64,000 bases of DNA from Ornithomonoglobus_A sp045612845 (GCA_045612845.1 JAZKZV010000023.1:1-64000); one strand, 5' to 3'; counted from the first letter of the stretch, positions 7,419 through 15,556 are shown. Notes: generated by a model from the letters alone, not told the origin. Numbers and translations: made by a program.

Positions 7419-7640
7419 ATGGCAGAGACTAACGTAACAAAAAAGAATAAAGGCTCAATAAAGAGATTTTTTGTTGAGTGTAAAGCTGAGCTTAAAAAGG
7501 TTACATGGCCTACAAAAGAACAGCTTATACACAATACAGGTATAATAATTGTATTTATAGCAATATTTACTGTAATATTGTCATTATTGGATGTAGGTTT
7601 TGCTAAGTTATTCCAACTTTTGACCGGAATTTTGAAGTAA
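7419..7640 (+). CDS. secE: Preprotein translocase subunit SecE
   Basis: A 73-residue single-span SecE of the short Gram-positive type. The cytoplasmic amphipathic helix with AELKKVTWPTKEQL (about 27-40) is the family signature, followed by one membrane span (about 42-65). It clamps SecY in the Sec channel. It sits between rpmG and nusG as in most bacteria. Confidence 0.97.
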   Translation: MAETNVTKKNKGSIKRFFVECKAELKKVTWPTKEQLIHNTGIIIVFIAIFTVILSLLDVGFAKLFQLLTGILK

Positions 7641-7685
7641 TTTCGTTTTTAACGGAATATTTTGACCGGAAAGGAGTGGGTAGCA

Positions 7686-8210
7686 GTGGCAGAAGAAGCA
7701 AAGTGGTATGTTGTTCATACATACTCAGGTTATGAAAACAAGGTAAAAGCTAATATAGAAAAATCTGTTGAAAACAGAGGAATACAAGACCTTATCCCCG
7801 AAGTTATGATTCCCACAGAAGATGTTGTGGAAACAAAAGGCGGTGCTGAGGTAATAAAAAAGCGTTTGTTGTTCCCAGGCTATGTAATAGTAAAAATGGT
7901 TATGACAGACGAAAGCTGGTACGTTGTGCGTAACACAAGAGGTGTTACAGGTTTTGTTGGCCCGGGCTCCAAACCAGTTCCATTAACGGAAGAAGAAGTT
8001 GAAAGAATGGGAGTAGATGTTGTCCGTGTGGCAGATATCGACTTCAACATTGGCGATTTGGTAAATATTAAATCGGGCTCAATGGAAGGATTTTCGGGTG
8101 AAATTACGAAAATCGACAATAAAACACGTAAGGTTCAGGTTTCCGTTTCTATGTTCGGACGTGAAACACCTGTTGAAATTGACTATACACAGGTTGAACT
8201 TGCGGATTGA
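7686..8210 (+). CDS. nusG: Transcription termination/antitermination factor NusG
   Basis: A 174-residue protein with an NGN domain (KWYVVHTYSGYENKVKANI at 6-24, LLFPGYVIVKM) and a C-terminal KOW domain (IGDLVNIKSGSMEGFSGEI). It binds RNA polymerase. I chose the GTG at 7686, nine bases after AGGAG; a TTG at 7662 lies upstream of that site and adds residues outside the family. A structured leader follows before rplK. Confidence 0.97.
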   Translation: MAEEAKWYVVHTYSGYENKVKANIEKSVENRGIQDLIPEVMIPTEDVVETKGGAEVIKKRLLFPGYVIVKMVMTDESWYVVRNTRGVTGFVGPGSKPVPLTEEEVERMGVDVVRVADIDFNIGDLVNIKSGSMEGFSGEITKIDNKTRKVQVSVSMFGRETPVEIDYTQVELAD

Positions 8211-8226
8211 TTATTTAAGTAAATAG

Positions 8227-8340
8227 GTACAAGCCCTTTGGGTTATGTATTTATTATATCCCTCTGGTAACAGTGGGAGAAGGGCTTTAAAGCTCTTCGA
8301 CATTTACCACATTAGGTAGCGGATATTTTTCGCTATAATT
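8227..8340 (+). promoter_or_regulatory. Structured rplK leader with an L1-binding-site-like element and a competing stem
   Basis: GTGG (8273-8276) pairs with CCAC (8307-8310), and GAAGGGCT (8279-8286) pairs with AGCTCTTC (8291-8298); the unpaired GA and GACATTTA strands between them recall the ribosomal protein L1 target (GTGGGAG on one side, GAC before CCAC on the other). AAGCCCTT (8231-8238) can instead pair with AAGGGCTT (8280-8287), which would break the L1-like stem. A last small hairpin (TAGCG/CGCTA) precedes AGGAGG. L1 feedback on rplK-rplA is known in bacteria; its use here is inferred. Confidence 0.6.
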
Positions 8341-8358
8341 TTATAGGAGGTGGCCATA

Positions 8359-8784
8359 ATGGCACAAAAAGTTGCAGGTTATATTAAATTACAAATTCCT
8401 GCCGGCAAAGCAACTCCGGCTCCCCCAGTTGGTCCTGCATTAGGTCAACACGGTGTAAACATTATGCAGTTTACAAAGGAATTTAACGAAAAAACAGCGA
8501 AGGACGCAGGTTTGATAATCCCTGTTGTTATTACAGTTTATGCTGACAGATCCTTCTCATTCATCACAAAGACTCCGCCGGCAGCAGTTCTTATCAAGAA
8601 AGCTTGTAAGATCGAAAGCGGCAGCGGTGTTCCGAACAAGACTAAGGTTGCTACAATTTCAAAGGCAGACCTTCAGGCTATTGCTGAACAAAAAATGCCA
8701 GACCTTAACGCTGCAAGCGTTGAAGCTGCAATGAGCATGATTGCAGGTACTTGCAGAAGTATGGGTGTACTAATCGGAGACTAA
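8359..8784 (+). CDS. rplK: 50S ribosomal protein L11
   Basis: A 141-residue L11 of normal length. The N-terminal block KLQIPAGKATPAPPVGPALG and the C-terminal rRNA-binding domain ending IAGTCRSMGVLIG are diagnostic. I chose the ATG at 8359, nine bases after AGGAGG; an in-frame GTG at 8350 overlaps that site. Its stop is followed by a second L1-like hairpin and rplA. Confidence 0.98.
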   Translation: MAQKVAGYIKLQIPAGKATPAPPVGPALGQHGVNIMQFTKEFNEKTAKDAGLIIPVVITVYADRSFSFITKTPPAAVLIKKACKIESGSGVPNKTKVATISKADLQAIAEQKMPDLNAASVEAAMSMIAGTCRSMGVLIGD

Positions 8785-8795
8785 TTTGAGAGAAT

Positions 8796-8824
8796 GGTGG
8801 GAGAGTATATCTCGTTTGACCACG
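8796..8824 (+). promoter_or_regulatory. Putative L1 autoregulatory site before rplA
   Basis: GTGG (8797-8800) pairs with CCAC (8820-8823) and GAGA (8801-8804) with TCTC (8810-8813); the right-hand unpaired strand is GTTTGA. The pattern GTGGGAG...CTC-GTTTGA-CCAC closely follows the L1-binding motif of 23S rRNA and of L11-operon mRNAs. It ends two bases before the AAGGAGG of rplA, well placed to block initiation. Confidence 0.65.
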
Positions 8825-8839
8825 TAAGGAGGAAATGGA

Positions 8840-9532
8840 ATGTTTAGAGGAAAGAAATATCAAGATAGCGTAAAGCTAATTGAAAAATCAAAGCTTTATG
8901 ACACAGCTGAGGCTATGGACTTGGTAGTTAAGACAGCTAAAGCTAAGTTTGACGAAACAGTTGAAGCTCACGTAAAGCTTGGTGTCGATTCAAGACACGC
9001 TGACCAACAGGTAAGAGGTGCTATCGTACTTCCAAATGGTACAGGTAAAACTTCAAGAGTGTTGGTATTCGCAAAAGGCGACAAGGCAGACGCTGCAAAA
9101 GCAGCAGGTGCTGACTATGTAGGCGAAATGGATCTTGTACAAAAGATTCAAGGTGAAAACTGGTTTGATTTCGACGTAGTTGTTGCAACTCCTGATATGA
9201 TGGGCGTTGTTGGTCGTTTGGGTAAGGTTCTTGGTCCTAAGGGACTTATGCCATCACCAAAGGCTGGTACAGTAACACCTGATGTTGAAAAGGCTATTAA
9301 CGAAATTAAAGCAGGTAAGATTGAGTATAAGCTTGATAAGACAAATATCATCCACTGCCCAATCGGTAAGGTTTCATTTGGCGCTGAAAAGCTACAAGAA
9401 AACTTTGATGCACTAATCGGTGCAATCGTAAAGGCTAAGCCATCAGCTGCTAAGGGTCAATACCTAAGAAGTGTTGTTGTTACATCAACAATGGGTCCTG
9501 GTATAAAAGTAAACCAAGCAAAATTATCATAA
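8840..9532 (+). CDS. rplA: 50S ribosomal protein L1
   Basis: A 230-residue L1 of normal length, with the family block VVGRLGKVLGPKGLMPSPKAGTV in its middle and VTSTMGPGIKVN near the end. It builds the L1 stalk of the 50S subunit and, in studied bacteria, represses its own operon. AAGGAGG precedes the ATG. A terminator follows at once, so rplJ and rplL, the usual next genes, are not linked here. Confidence 0.98.
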   Translation: MFRGKKYQDSVKLIEKSKLYDTAEAMDLVVKTAKAKFDETVEAHVKLGVDSRHADQQVRGAIVLPNGTGKTSRVLVFAKGDKADAAKAAGADYVGEMDLVQKIQGENWFDFDVVVATPDMMGVVGRLGKVLGPKGLMPSPKAGTVTPDVEKAINEIKAGKIEYKLDKTNIIHCPIGKVSFGAEKLQENFDALIGAIVKAKPSAAKGQYLRSVVVTSTMGPGIKVNQAKLS

Positions 9533-9540
9533 GATAAATG

Positions 9541-9573
9541 AAAACATCTTCGCATCGCGGAGATGTTTTTTTG
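9541..9573 (+). terminator. Rho-independent terminator of the rpmG-rplA operon
   Basis: AACATCTTCGC pairs with GCGGAGATGTT (one G-T pair) and is followed by a T-run, nine bases after the rplA stop. Confidence 0.93.
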
Positions 9574-9576
9574 TAC

Positions 9577-9604
9577 TTGATTTTTTTGCAAGATGTGATA
9601 TACT
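9577..9604 (+). promoter_or_regulatory. Likely sigma-A promoter of the glycosidase gene
   Basis: TTGATT and TATACT with a 16-bp spacer, 34 bases before the glycosidase start. Confidence 0.65.
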
Positions 9605-9638
9605 ATAAATATAAAGATATAGGAAAGAGGCGTTTTTG

Positions 9639-11327
9639 ATGAAAAAAACTATTGCATTATTACTTTCTGCTACAGCATTACTGACAACTGTTGTCTCGGC
9701 TTTTACATTTCCCGAGCCTGATTGGGGTGCATTGCTTAACGAGAAAAAGAAGATGGTAACAGAATTTGATTTTGAACTCTACACCGAGGGTTCTCTTGCC
9801 TCTGCTCCATACTACAACGCAAAGTTTGAGCCACGTGGTGGGGTGTACATTGGTACTGTTGCGGAAAATTCGGAGAAGTTTGGTCCTATAAGCTCATACC
9901 TTACATATATTGAGGATATGTGGCAGGATGACTTATACTATCCTGCAAATAAAATGATAAAAGAGGGCACAGCGGTTGCTACAATAGGCTGGACAATCAA
10001 CAACATAAATAACGTTGACTACAACAAGGTTGACTCTGTGCTAAAAACACTCAACAGCTATAACAAGCCTATGTTTGTTCGCTTTGCAAACGAAATGAAC
10101 TGCTCGGGTCTTGGTGATGAGCCCCAAAAATATATTGAGGTTTTTAGAAAAGTTGCAGATTTAATTCATAAATACGAAAATCTTGCAACTGTGTGGTCGC
10201 CCAATGATTTGGGTGCACTTGACAGACCTCTTGAATATTTCTATCCTGGTGATAAATATGTGGACTGGGTAGGAGTAAGCTGCTATTCTATAAAATATTT
10301 TATGGGTAATCAGAATACTGCACAAAAGGATAGTGTGTATTTTATGACCGACGATTATGCGTGGGCAACTAACCGACTAAAACCTGTGATAGATTTTATG
10401 AAGAAAAATAGCATCCAAAAGCCTGTTATGATAAGCGAGGGAGGAGTGCCTACAAACAACAAATTTGGTGAAAATCTCGAGGAATGGTCAACTCCAAGAC
10501 TTCGCAACATGTTCTATAACGTCATTATGAAATACCCACAGGTTAAGCTCATAAACTACTTCAATGTAAACAGACCGAATGAGGCGGAGAGGTTTGATAT
10601 TTCTGATTATCCATACGCAGTTGATATATTTAACGAGGCTTTGGGGTGCGGTGCATATATAACTGACACCTCAGCAGCACCTGATTTTGCATTTGTAAAA
10701 GCCAATAAGGGTGAAACACTTGTGGCAAAAGACGGAAAAATAAACCTATACACACTTGCGTATTTTGAAAAAACACCAAATCTCGAAATAAGCTATAACA
10801 TAGATGGAAAATGGTACGCTTCAAAACATGCAGCTCCATATAAGTGTTTTCTCGATGTTTCGTCGTTATCGGACGGAAAGCATACACTTGAGGTAAGAAC
10901 AGGCGATAAGGTTAAGAAATATACCTTCTACAAAAAAGGTGCAATGGTTCGATTTGGTGCAGAGCCTGACATAAACTCGATTGAAATAAAGGTTACCTTA
11001 GATGGTAAGCGTTTGCCATTCGACCAAGCGCCCGTGATTGTAAACGGACGTACACTTGTACCATTGCGAGCAATTTTTGAGGCCTTGGGTGCTACAGTTT
11101 CGTGGAATGATGCAACCAAGACTGTAACCGCCAACAGGCAAAATACAACAGTATCTCTTGCGATAAATAATTTGGATATGCATATAAATAATAAGGCGAT
11201 AACACTTGATGTTGCACCTGCATTGATTGGCGGAAGAACTCTTGTGCCGGTAAGGGCAGTTTCGGAGGCGTTTAATTGTGATGTCGAATGGGACGATGCC
11301 ACAAAAACAGTTATATTAAATAATTAA
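9639..11327 (+). CDS. Secreted GH26-like glycosidase with a C-terminal copper-amine-oxidase-N-like domain
   Basis: A 562-residue exported protein. Residues 1-20 are a signal peptide. Residues about 60-330 look like a TIM-barrel glycosidase of the GH26 kind: the acid/base motif VRFANEMN (about 145-152), WSPND, and a likely nucleophile in VMISEGG (about 268-274). A beta-rich part follows (about 350-430), then residues 448-562 form a repeated domain (APVIVNGRTLVPLRAIFEALG; APALIGGRTLVPVRAVSEAF) of the copper amine oxidase N-terminal type, common as a surface stalk in Clostridia. It probably cuts a plant or host glycan outside the cell; the substrate is not readable. The ATG at 9639 follows AGGAAAGAGG. 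Family membership is by eye only. Confidence 0.72.
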   Translation: MKKTIALLLSATALLTTVVSAFTFPEPDWGALLNEKKKMVTEFDFELYTEGSLASAPYYNAKFEPRGGVYIGTVAENSEKFGPISSYLTYIEDMWQDDLYYPANKMIKEGTAVATIGWTINNINNVDYNKVDSVLKTLNSYNKPMFVRFANEMNCSGLGDEPQKYIEVFRKVADLIHKYENLATVWSPNDLGALDRPLEYFYPGDKYVDWVGVSCYSIKYFMGNQNTAQKDSVYFMTDDYAWATNRLKPVIDFMKKNSIQKPVMISEGGVPTNNKFGENLEEWSTPRLRNMFYNVIMKYPQVKLINYFNVNRPNEAERFDISDYPYAVDIFNEALGCGAYITDTSAAPDFAFVKANKGETLVAKDGKINLYTLAYFEKTPNLEISYNIDGKWYASKHAAPYKCFLDVSSLSDGKHTLEVRTGDKVKKYTFYKKGAMVRFGAEPDINSIEIKVTLDGKRLPFDQAPVIVNGRTLVPLRAIFEALGATVSWNDATKTVTANRQNTTVSLAINNLDMHINNKAITLDVAPALIGGRTLVPVRAVSEAFNCDVEWDDATKTVILNN

Positions 11328-11424
11328 AAAGAGGGCAGTCTGTAGAAATTTGATGTTGCGAGTTTTAAATCCATAGGATTTAACTGTTTGAGCAACAGAA
11401 TTTATACAGATTGTCCTCTTTTGT
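11327..11424. repeat. MITE-like inverted-repeat element, copy 1
   Basis: About 98 bp with long imperfect inverted arms: GGCAGTCTGTAGAAATTTGA on the left and, on the right, the reverse complement of AGGACAATCTGTATAAATTC. The arms continue inward to GATGTTGC/GCAACA. The interior differs from copies 2 and 3. It fills the gap between the convergent glycosidase and prmC genes; A-runs and T-runs at the tips make it a plausible two-way terminator. Confidence 0.8.
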
Positions 11425-11434
11425 TTTTTGTGTT

Positions 11435-12256
11435 TTAGATAATCAACTTGCCAATTACAACCCTGTCATTACCACACAAATCTTTTATAACCTCTACATC
11501 GCAAAAGTCTTTTTCCATTAAAGCTTTTACATCTTCCGCCTGGTCAAAGCCGATTTCGTAGGCGAGGATACCGCCATCATTTAAAATATGGGGTGCAATT
11601 TCGGTTATTCTTCTGTAAAAGATTAGTCCGTCATTACCACCGTCAAGTGCCGATGGCGGTTCAAAGTCCTTAACCTCAGTTTGAAGAGTTGGTATAATAT
11701 CGCTCCTGATATATGGCGGATTAGAAACAATAATATCATATTTACCCTGAGGTATTTCATTTAAAATATCAATATTAAGTGTTTTTACAAACACATCATT
11801 TTGTTTTGCGTTTTCTGCCGCGGTCTTTAGTGCCTCTTGTGATATGTCTGCAAGGGTTACATCAGAATTTGTGTATTTTGCAAGGCTTATCCCAATACAA
11901 CCTGTGCCTGTGCCTATATCAAGCAGTGTTGTTTTTTTGTTGCCTATCCTTTCAATCAATAACTCGACAAGAGTCTCTGTGTCGCTGCGCGGGATGAGAG
12001 TATGTGAATTTACAGTAAATATGAGCGACATAAACTCACTAAAACCGAGTATGTATTGTAAAGGCTCGAGTGAAAGGCGTCTTTTAAGCATATCCTCTGT
12101 TTTTTTGTATTCATTATCTGTTATTTCGCGTTTGGGATTAAGAATAAGCTCGTTTCTTGATATGCCGAGCGCATGCATAACAATCTCTTTCGCCTCAAAC
12201 TCTGCATTTTCTGATAACTGACTTTTTAATAATGTGAGTAATTCACTTATTACCAC
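11435..12256 (-). CDS. prmC: Peptide chain release factor N5-glutamine methyltransferase
   Basis: A 273-residue SAM-dependent methyltransferase. It has the N-terminal QYILGFSEF block, the SAM motif DIGTGTGC (113-120) and the catalytic NPPY (179-182) that binds the glutamine of the GGQ motif in RF1 and RF2. I chose the GTG at 12256 because AAGGAGG lies seven bases before it, inside the end of the DUF1385 gene; the two genes overlap by seven bases, implying translational coupling. prfA, the frequent neighbour, is absent. Confidence 0.95.
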   Translation of the reverse strand: MVISELLTLLKSQLSENAEFEAKEIVMHALGISRNELILNPKREITDNEYKKTEDMLKRRLSLEPLQYILGFSEFMSLIFTVNSHTLIPRSDTETLVELLIERIGNKKTTLLDIGTGTGCIGISLAKYTNSDVTLADISQEALKTAAENAKQNDVFVKTLNIDILNEIPQGKYDIIVSNPPYIRSDIIPTLQTEVKDFEPPSALDGGNDGLIFYRRITEIAPHILNDGGILAYEIGFDQAEDVKALMEKDFCDVEVIKDLCGNDRVVIGKLII

Positions 12257-13224
12257 TTGTCGTCCTCCTTGTTTTCGGGGATACATGGTGTTATTGATGC
12301 AATAGCAACCTCAATTTGCGAATCGTCAGGCTCTCTTGTTGTGAGCTTTTGTAACCACATTCCCGGCTTTGAAAGAATTGTTACACAGGTGGATTGGCTT
12401 TTGCCTGCCCACTTGATAATCTCGTACGAAATACCTGCGATAATCGGCAGACATGCAATTCTTGTGGCTAATCTTAAGAGTATTGCAACAATTTTAGAAA
12501 ACTCATCAAAACGCGGAAGAAATGCATATACAATAATACTTATAACCATTACAAAAACCAAAAAGCTTGTTCCGCATCTGGGGTGAAAGCGCTTGTGCTT
12601 TTTTACATTTTCTACAGTTAGTTCCTCGTTGGCTTCGTAGCATGCAATGGTTTTGTGCTCTGCACCATGATATTCAAATACACGCTTTATATCTTTCATT
12701 TGTGAAACCAAAAACATATATCCTAAAAATATTGCTATTCTGATTATTCCCTCAGATACACTTGTAAAAGCCTTTGTACCTGTGATAAATTCAATATGCG
12801 GAATTGACTCGATTAGGCCTGTTATGAATGCGGGTAAAAGCATAAACAGTCCTACTGATAAAACAATCGAAATAGCCACTGCAACATATATTACTATGTC
12901 TTTTATTTTATCGCCAAACTTCTCCTGGAGCCATTTGTCGAATTTGCTATCCTCCTCTTCTTCCTCAAGGTCAACAAATTCAGCACTGTACATAAGTGCC
13001 TTCATTCCGATTATGAGTGAATCAATAAAATTCACACATCCTCTGACTATAGGCAACTTAAAGAACTTATTTCTTGTTTTTGTTCCGTTTTCTTCGACTT
13101 TTAGTGCGATTTCCTTGTCGGGTTTTCTTACTGCCACTGCGGTTTTGTATGGACCGCGCATCATAACGCCTTCCATAACTGCCTGTCCGCCTATTGATGT
13201 AATATGTTGTTCTTTGTTATTCAT
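12250..13224 (-). CDS. DUF1385 family membrane protein (YqhQ-like)
   Basis: A 324-residue membrane protein. The N-terminal SIGGQAVMEGVMMRGP (about 10-25) is the DUF1385 signature, and EYHGAEHKTIACYE with HPRCGTSFLVFVM follows mid-protein. About four membrane spans are visible in two pairs (around 113-150 and 160-180, and two later). Its cellular role is unknown, although the family is common in Firmicutes next to prmC or rpmE. The start is ATG at 13224. It overlaps prmC at its end. Confidence 0.93.
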   Translation of the reverse strand: MNNKEQHITSIGGQAVMEGVMMRGPYKTAVAVRKPDKEIALKVEENGTKTRNKFFKLPIVRGCVNFIDSLIIGMKALMYSAEFVDLEEEEEDSKFDKWLQEKFGDKIKDIVIYVAVAISIVLSVGLFMLLPAFITGLIESIPHIEFITGTKAFTSVSEGIIRIAIFLGYMFLVSQMKDIKRVFEYHGAEHKTIACYEANEELTVENVKKHKRFHPRCGTSFLVFVMVISIIVYAFLPRFDEFSKIVAILLRLATRIACLPIIAGISYEIIKWAGKSQSTCVTILSKPGMWLQKLTTREPDDSQIEVAIASITPCIPENKEDDKW

Positions 13225-13241
13225 TTAATTTTCATAGCCTT

Positions 13242-13402
13242 TCTGTCCACAAATAGTAATAAAAACATTATGCCGCCCTGCCTGTGGACAGACAAGGCGT
13301 ATAATGGAAATTATGCACATCGCCGTTTCGCACCCTTATGGGTGCGAATTTTCGGCGGTGCAATTTAATCCGCCGGAGACTTAACGTGATTTTTCGCGTT
13401 AA
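13242..13402. other. Hairpin-dense intergenic block
   Basis: The 188-base gap between the J-domain and DUF1385 genes holds TCTGTCCAC (13242) paired with GTGGACAGA (13284), a long interrupted hairpin from GCAC (13315) through CGCCG/TTCGCACCC to GGGTGCGAA/CGGCG and GTGC (13361), and TTAACG/CGTTAA (13381-13402). None has a clear T-run. I recognise no known RNA family. It could act in mRNA stability, or be a repeat remnant. Confidence 0.55.
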
Positions 13403-13412
13403 TGTTCCTTTC

Positions 13413-14003
13413 TTAACAGCAACACGGATACACTCTGCACCATGGATTGCAGCTGCATAGTAAAAGACAAGGAAGAGTTCTGCAACATTCATTAAAGTTG
13501 GTGTTTGTATATGTTCTTGTGTACGTTGTGTTTCTGTTTTTTATGTTATCTAATGTTGTGCGGTATTCTATGTTGTTTGGTTCCATTTCAACCGCTCTGT
13601 TTATATACTCTATTGCTTTGTCGTACCAACCCTTGCGCATATATATTATACCGTAGAGATAATACCATTGTGCTTCTTTTGGTAAATTTATAAGCATCCT
13701 TTCTGCACTTGCAATCTGACCAAGCTTTATTAAAAGACGTACAGTTTCAAAACATGGTATATTTGTATTATATGTGTATGAGCCATACGGATTACCGCCA
13801 TATGTGTTGGTGTTGTTTTGATTTTTTCCTGTAAGCATATCGTATGCCATGTTAATTTCTTTCATTTTCTCGCTTGCCATATCTGCCATGGGGCTGTTAA
13901 TATATCTGTCGGGATGATATTTTTTTGCAAGCTTTTTATATGCATTTTTTATTGTTTCTTCGTCCGCGCCCTGCGGAACGCCCAATACCTCGTAAGGGTT
14001 CAT
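13413..14003 (-). CDS. J-domain (DnaJ-like) protein with a TPR-like middle and a Cys-rich tail
   Basis: A 196-residue protein. Residues 1-60 are a J domain (NPYEVLGVPQGADEETIKNA, then KYHPDRY with the HPD at 30-32), which would stimulate an Hsp70. Residues about 85-150 look like two TPR-type helices (WYYLYGIIYMRKGWYDKAIE). The last 28 residues hold nine cysteines (CCRTLPCLLLCSC...CRVYPCCC), which could bind metal or be modified. It lacks the G/F and zinc-finger regions of true DnaJ. The stop of the preceding DUF5685 gene overlaps its ATG, so the two are translationally coupled. Confidence 0.85.
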   Translation of the reverse strand: MNPYEVLGVPQGADEETIKNAYKKLAKKYHPDRYINSPMADMASEKMKEINMAYDMLTGKNQNNTNTYGGNPYGSYTYNTNIPCFETVRLLIKLGQIASAERMLINLPKEAQWYYLYGIIYMRKGWYDKAIEYINRAVEMEPNNIEYRTTLDNIKNRNTTYTRTYTNTNFNECCRTLPCLLLCSCNPWCRVYPCCC

Positions 14004-14860
14004 ATATTCCTCCCGTATTTTTGTACTATCTGTGCCTGTCTTGCAGGTAATGATATATATATCATGTTTTCTAAAAGCTCATGGTTGCGGTATAGCTTCA
14101 TAAGGTCGAATGCCTCTGCAGCGTTTTCGAGTGTAAAAGTAAGTGATGTTTCAATTTTTTGATAAACACCAACGCAATATTCTTCTATATCTTTTATATC
14201 ATCCGATAAAAGCGGATTATAATTATTCGTTTTGTAATCGCGCTCCAAATCATTTAGTGCATCTATAATATATATCCATCTTCCTATATTATACCCAAAC
14301 CATTCGAGTTGGCGGCGGCTTTTTTCGTCATTTATAAAATCAGGAGTAAAAAGCTTTTGTAAAATAAGTGCGAATTTATCGGCGACAAGGTCAATGTCGC
14401 GTATATTTTGCTTTTCGAGTTCGCTGAGCTCTTTTAATCGCTCTCTTATATATAAGGAAGTATCATGATGTTTTTTAAAAGCTTTTCTATATGCACCCCT
14501 GTAAAGGAGCATTCCCAAAAGGGCTTTTATGCTCTTTTCGTCATGGATGTCATCAACACATTTTTCGTAGGATAAAAGTGTAGACATCATTGAGCAATAT
14601 TCGGTGATGCAGTTGTCCTCAATAACAGACTTCTTTTTTGATGGATGTATAATACAACGTTTGAGAGATGTTGTATTTTCATCTTGTATTACAGAAGAAA
14701 GCACAATCAAAAGAAATGTTAAATCGTAGCTAAGACCAAGACGTGATGCGTGTGAGCAATGCTTACCCATAGATTTACAAAGCCCGCAATAATATGAGCA
14801 AAAGGTTTTGTAATCGTCCTCGCCTAAGTGTTCTTTTGATGTTATAATGTAACCAAACAT
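14000..14860 (-). CDS. DUF5685 family protein
   Basis: A 286-residue protein beginning MFGYIITSKEHLGEDDYKTF, then SYYCGLCKSMG (about 23-33), the typical opening of DUF5685. It is mostly helical with no signal peptide and no membrane spans. The CxxC and nearby cysteines suggest metal binding. The family commonly pairs with a J-domain protein in Clostridia, as here with a 4-base ATGA-type overlap, so the two probably act together. No enzymatic function is known to me. Confidence 0.85.
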   Translation of the reverse strand: MFGYIITSKEHLGEDDYKTFCSYYCGLCKSMGKHCSHASRLGLSYDLTFLLIVLSSVIQDENTTSLKRCIIHPSKKKSVIEDNCITEYCSMMSTLLSYEKCVDDIHDEKSIKALLGMLLYRGAYRKAFKKHHDTSLYIRERLKELSELEKQNIRDIDLVADKFALILQKLFTPDFINDEKSRRQLEWFGYNIGRWIYIIDALNDLERDYKTNNYNPLLSDDIKDIEEYCVGVYQKIETSLTFTLENAAEAFDLMKLYRNHELLENMIYISLPARQAQIVQKYGRNI

Positions 14861-14994
14861 AAAAGCTTCTCCATAAAATTTATATAAATAAGTATATACC
14901 TATTTTCGTAAAAAAGCAATAGAATAAAGCAAATTTTATAAAAATTAACTTTTTGGTAATAATAGAAAAATCATATAGGAAGGAGTATTAAAAA

Positions 14995-15441
14995 ATGAAA
15001 AATAAAATGAATAAACAGGAATATGCGGAATTTGTAAAACAACAAACACCTAATTCAAAACTCGGAATAAATTGTTTAAAGGCATTTGTTGTCGGGGGTA
15101 TTATTTGTGTTATAGGTGAGGCCATTGTGATGCTATATACAAATGTTTTTGGGATAGAAGAAAAAATCGCAATGACATTAGAATCCGTTACCTTGGTATT
15201 TATATCGTCGCTTTTGACGGGGCTTGGCATATATCCGCGAATTGCAAAATTCGGAGGTGCAGGAACGCTTGTTCCTATAACGGGATTTTCAAATGCTGTA
15301 ACATCGCCGGCGATTGAGGCAAAAACGGAAGGGTACGTGCTTGGTGTGGGTGCTAAAATATTTACAATAGCAGGACCTGTAATACTGTTTGGCTCTGTGG
15401 CGTCTGTCATTGCGGGAATTGTTATTTACTTTACAAAATGA
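14995..15441 (+). CDS. spoVAC: Stage V sporulation protein AC
   Basis: A 148-residue membrane protein. The conserved blocks NCLKAFVVGGIICVIGEAI, LLTGLGIYPRIAKFGGAGT, VPITGFSNAVTSPAIEAKTE and GYVLGVGAKIFTIAGPVILF mark it as SpoVAC, part of the channel that moves Ca-dipicolinate into and out of the spore. AGGAAGGAG precedes the ATG. The usual spoVAD and spoVAE partners do not follow; a terminator comes at once. It is an isolated copy, so the rest of the channel must be encoded elsewhere or this is a second paralogue. Confidence 0.93.
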   Translation: MKNKMNKQEYAEFVKQQTPNSKLGINCLKAFVVGGIICVIGEAIVMLYTNVFGIEEKIAMTLESVTLVFISSLLTGLGIYPRIAKFGGAGTLVPITGFSNAVTSPAIEAKTEGYVLGVGAKIFTIAGPVILFGSVASVIAGIVIYFTK

Positions 15442-15460
15442 GCGTAAAATATTCAAAATA

Positions 15461-15494
15461 CAAAACGTCATAGCGTGTTTTTGACGTTTTATTT
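15461..15494 (+). terminator. Terminator after spoVAC
   Basis: AAAACGTCA pairs with TGACGTTTT around an 11-base loop; the last Ts and ATTTT serve as the tail. Confidence 0.7.
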
Positions 15495-15556
15495 TGATTG
15501 CACAAAAAAGTGTGTTCTTTTCGTAAAAAAATTGTAATAAAAATGTGCGAAAACTA

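Noticed and set aside
8211..8358. L10 leader
   Set aside because: That RNA precedes rplJ, which is absent; the downstream gene is rplK and the fold resembles an L1 target instead.
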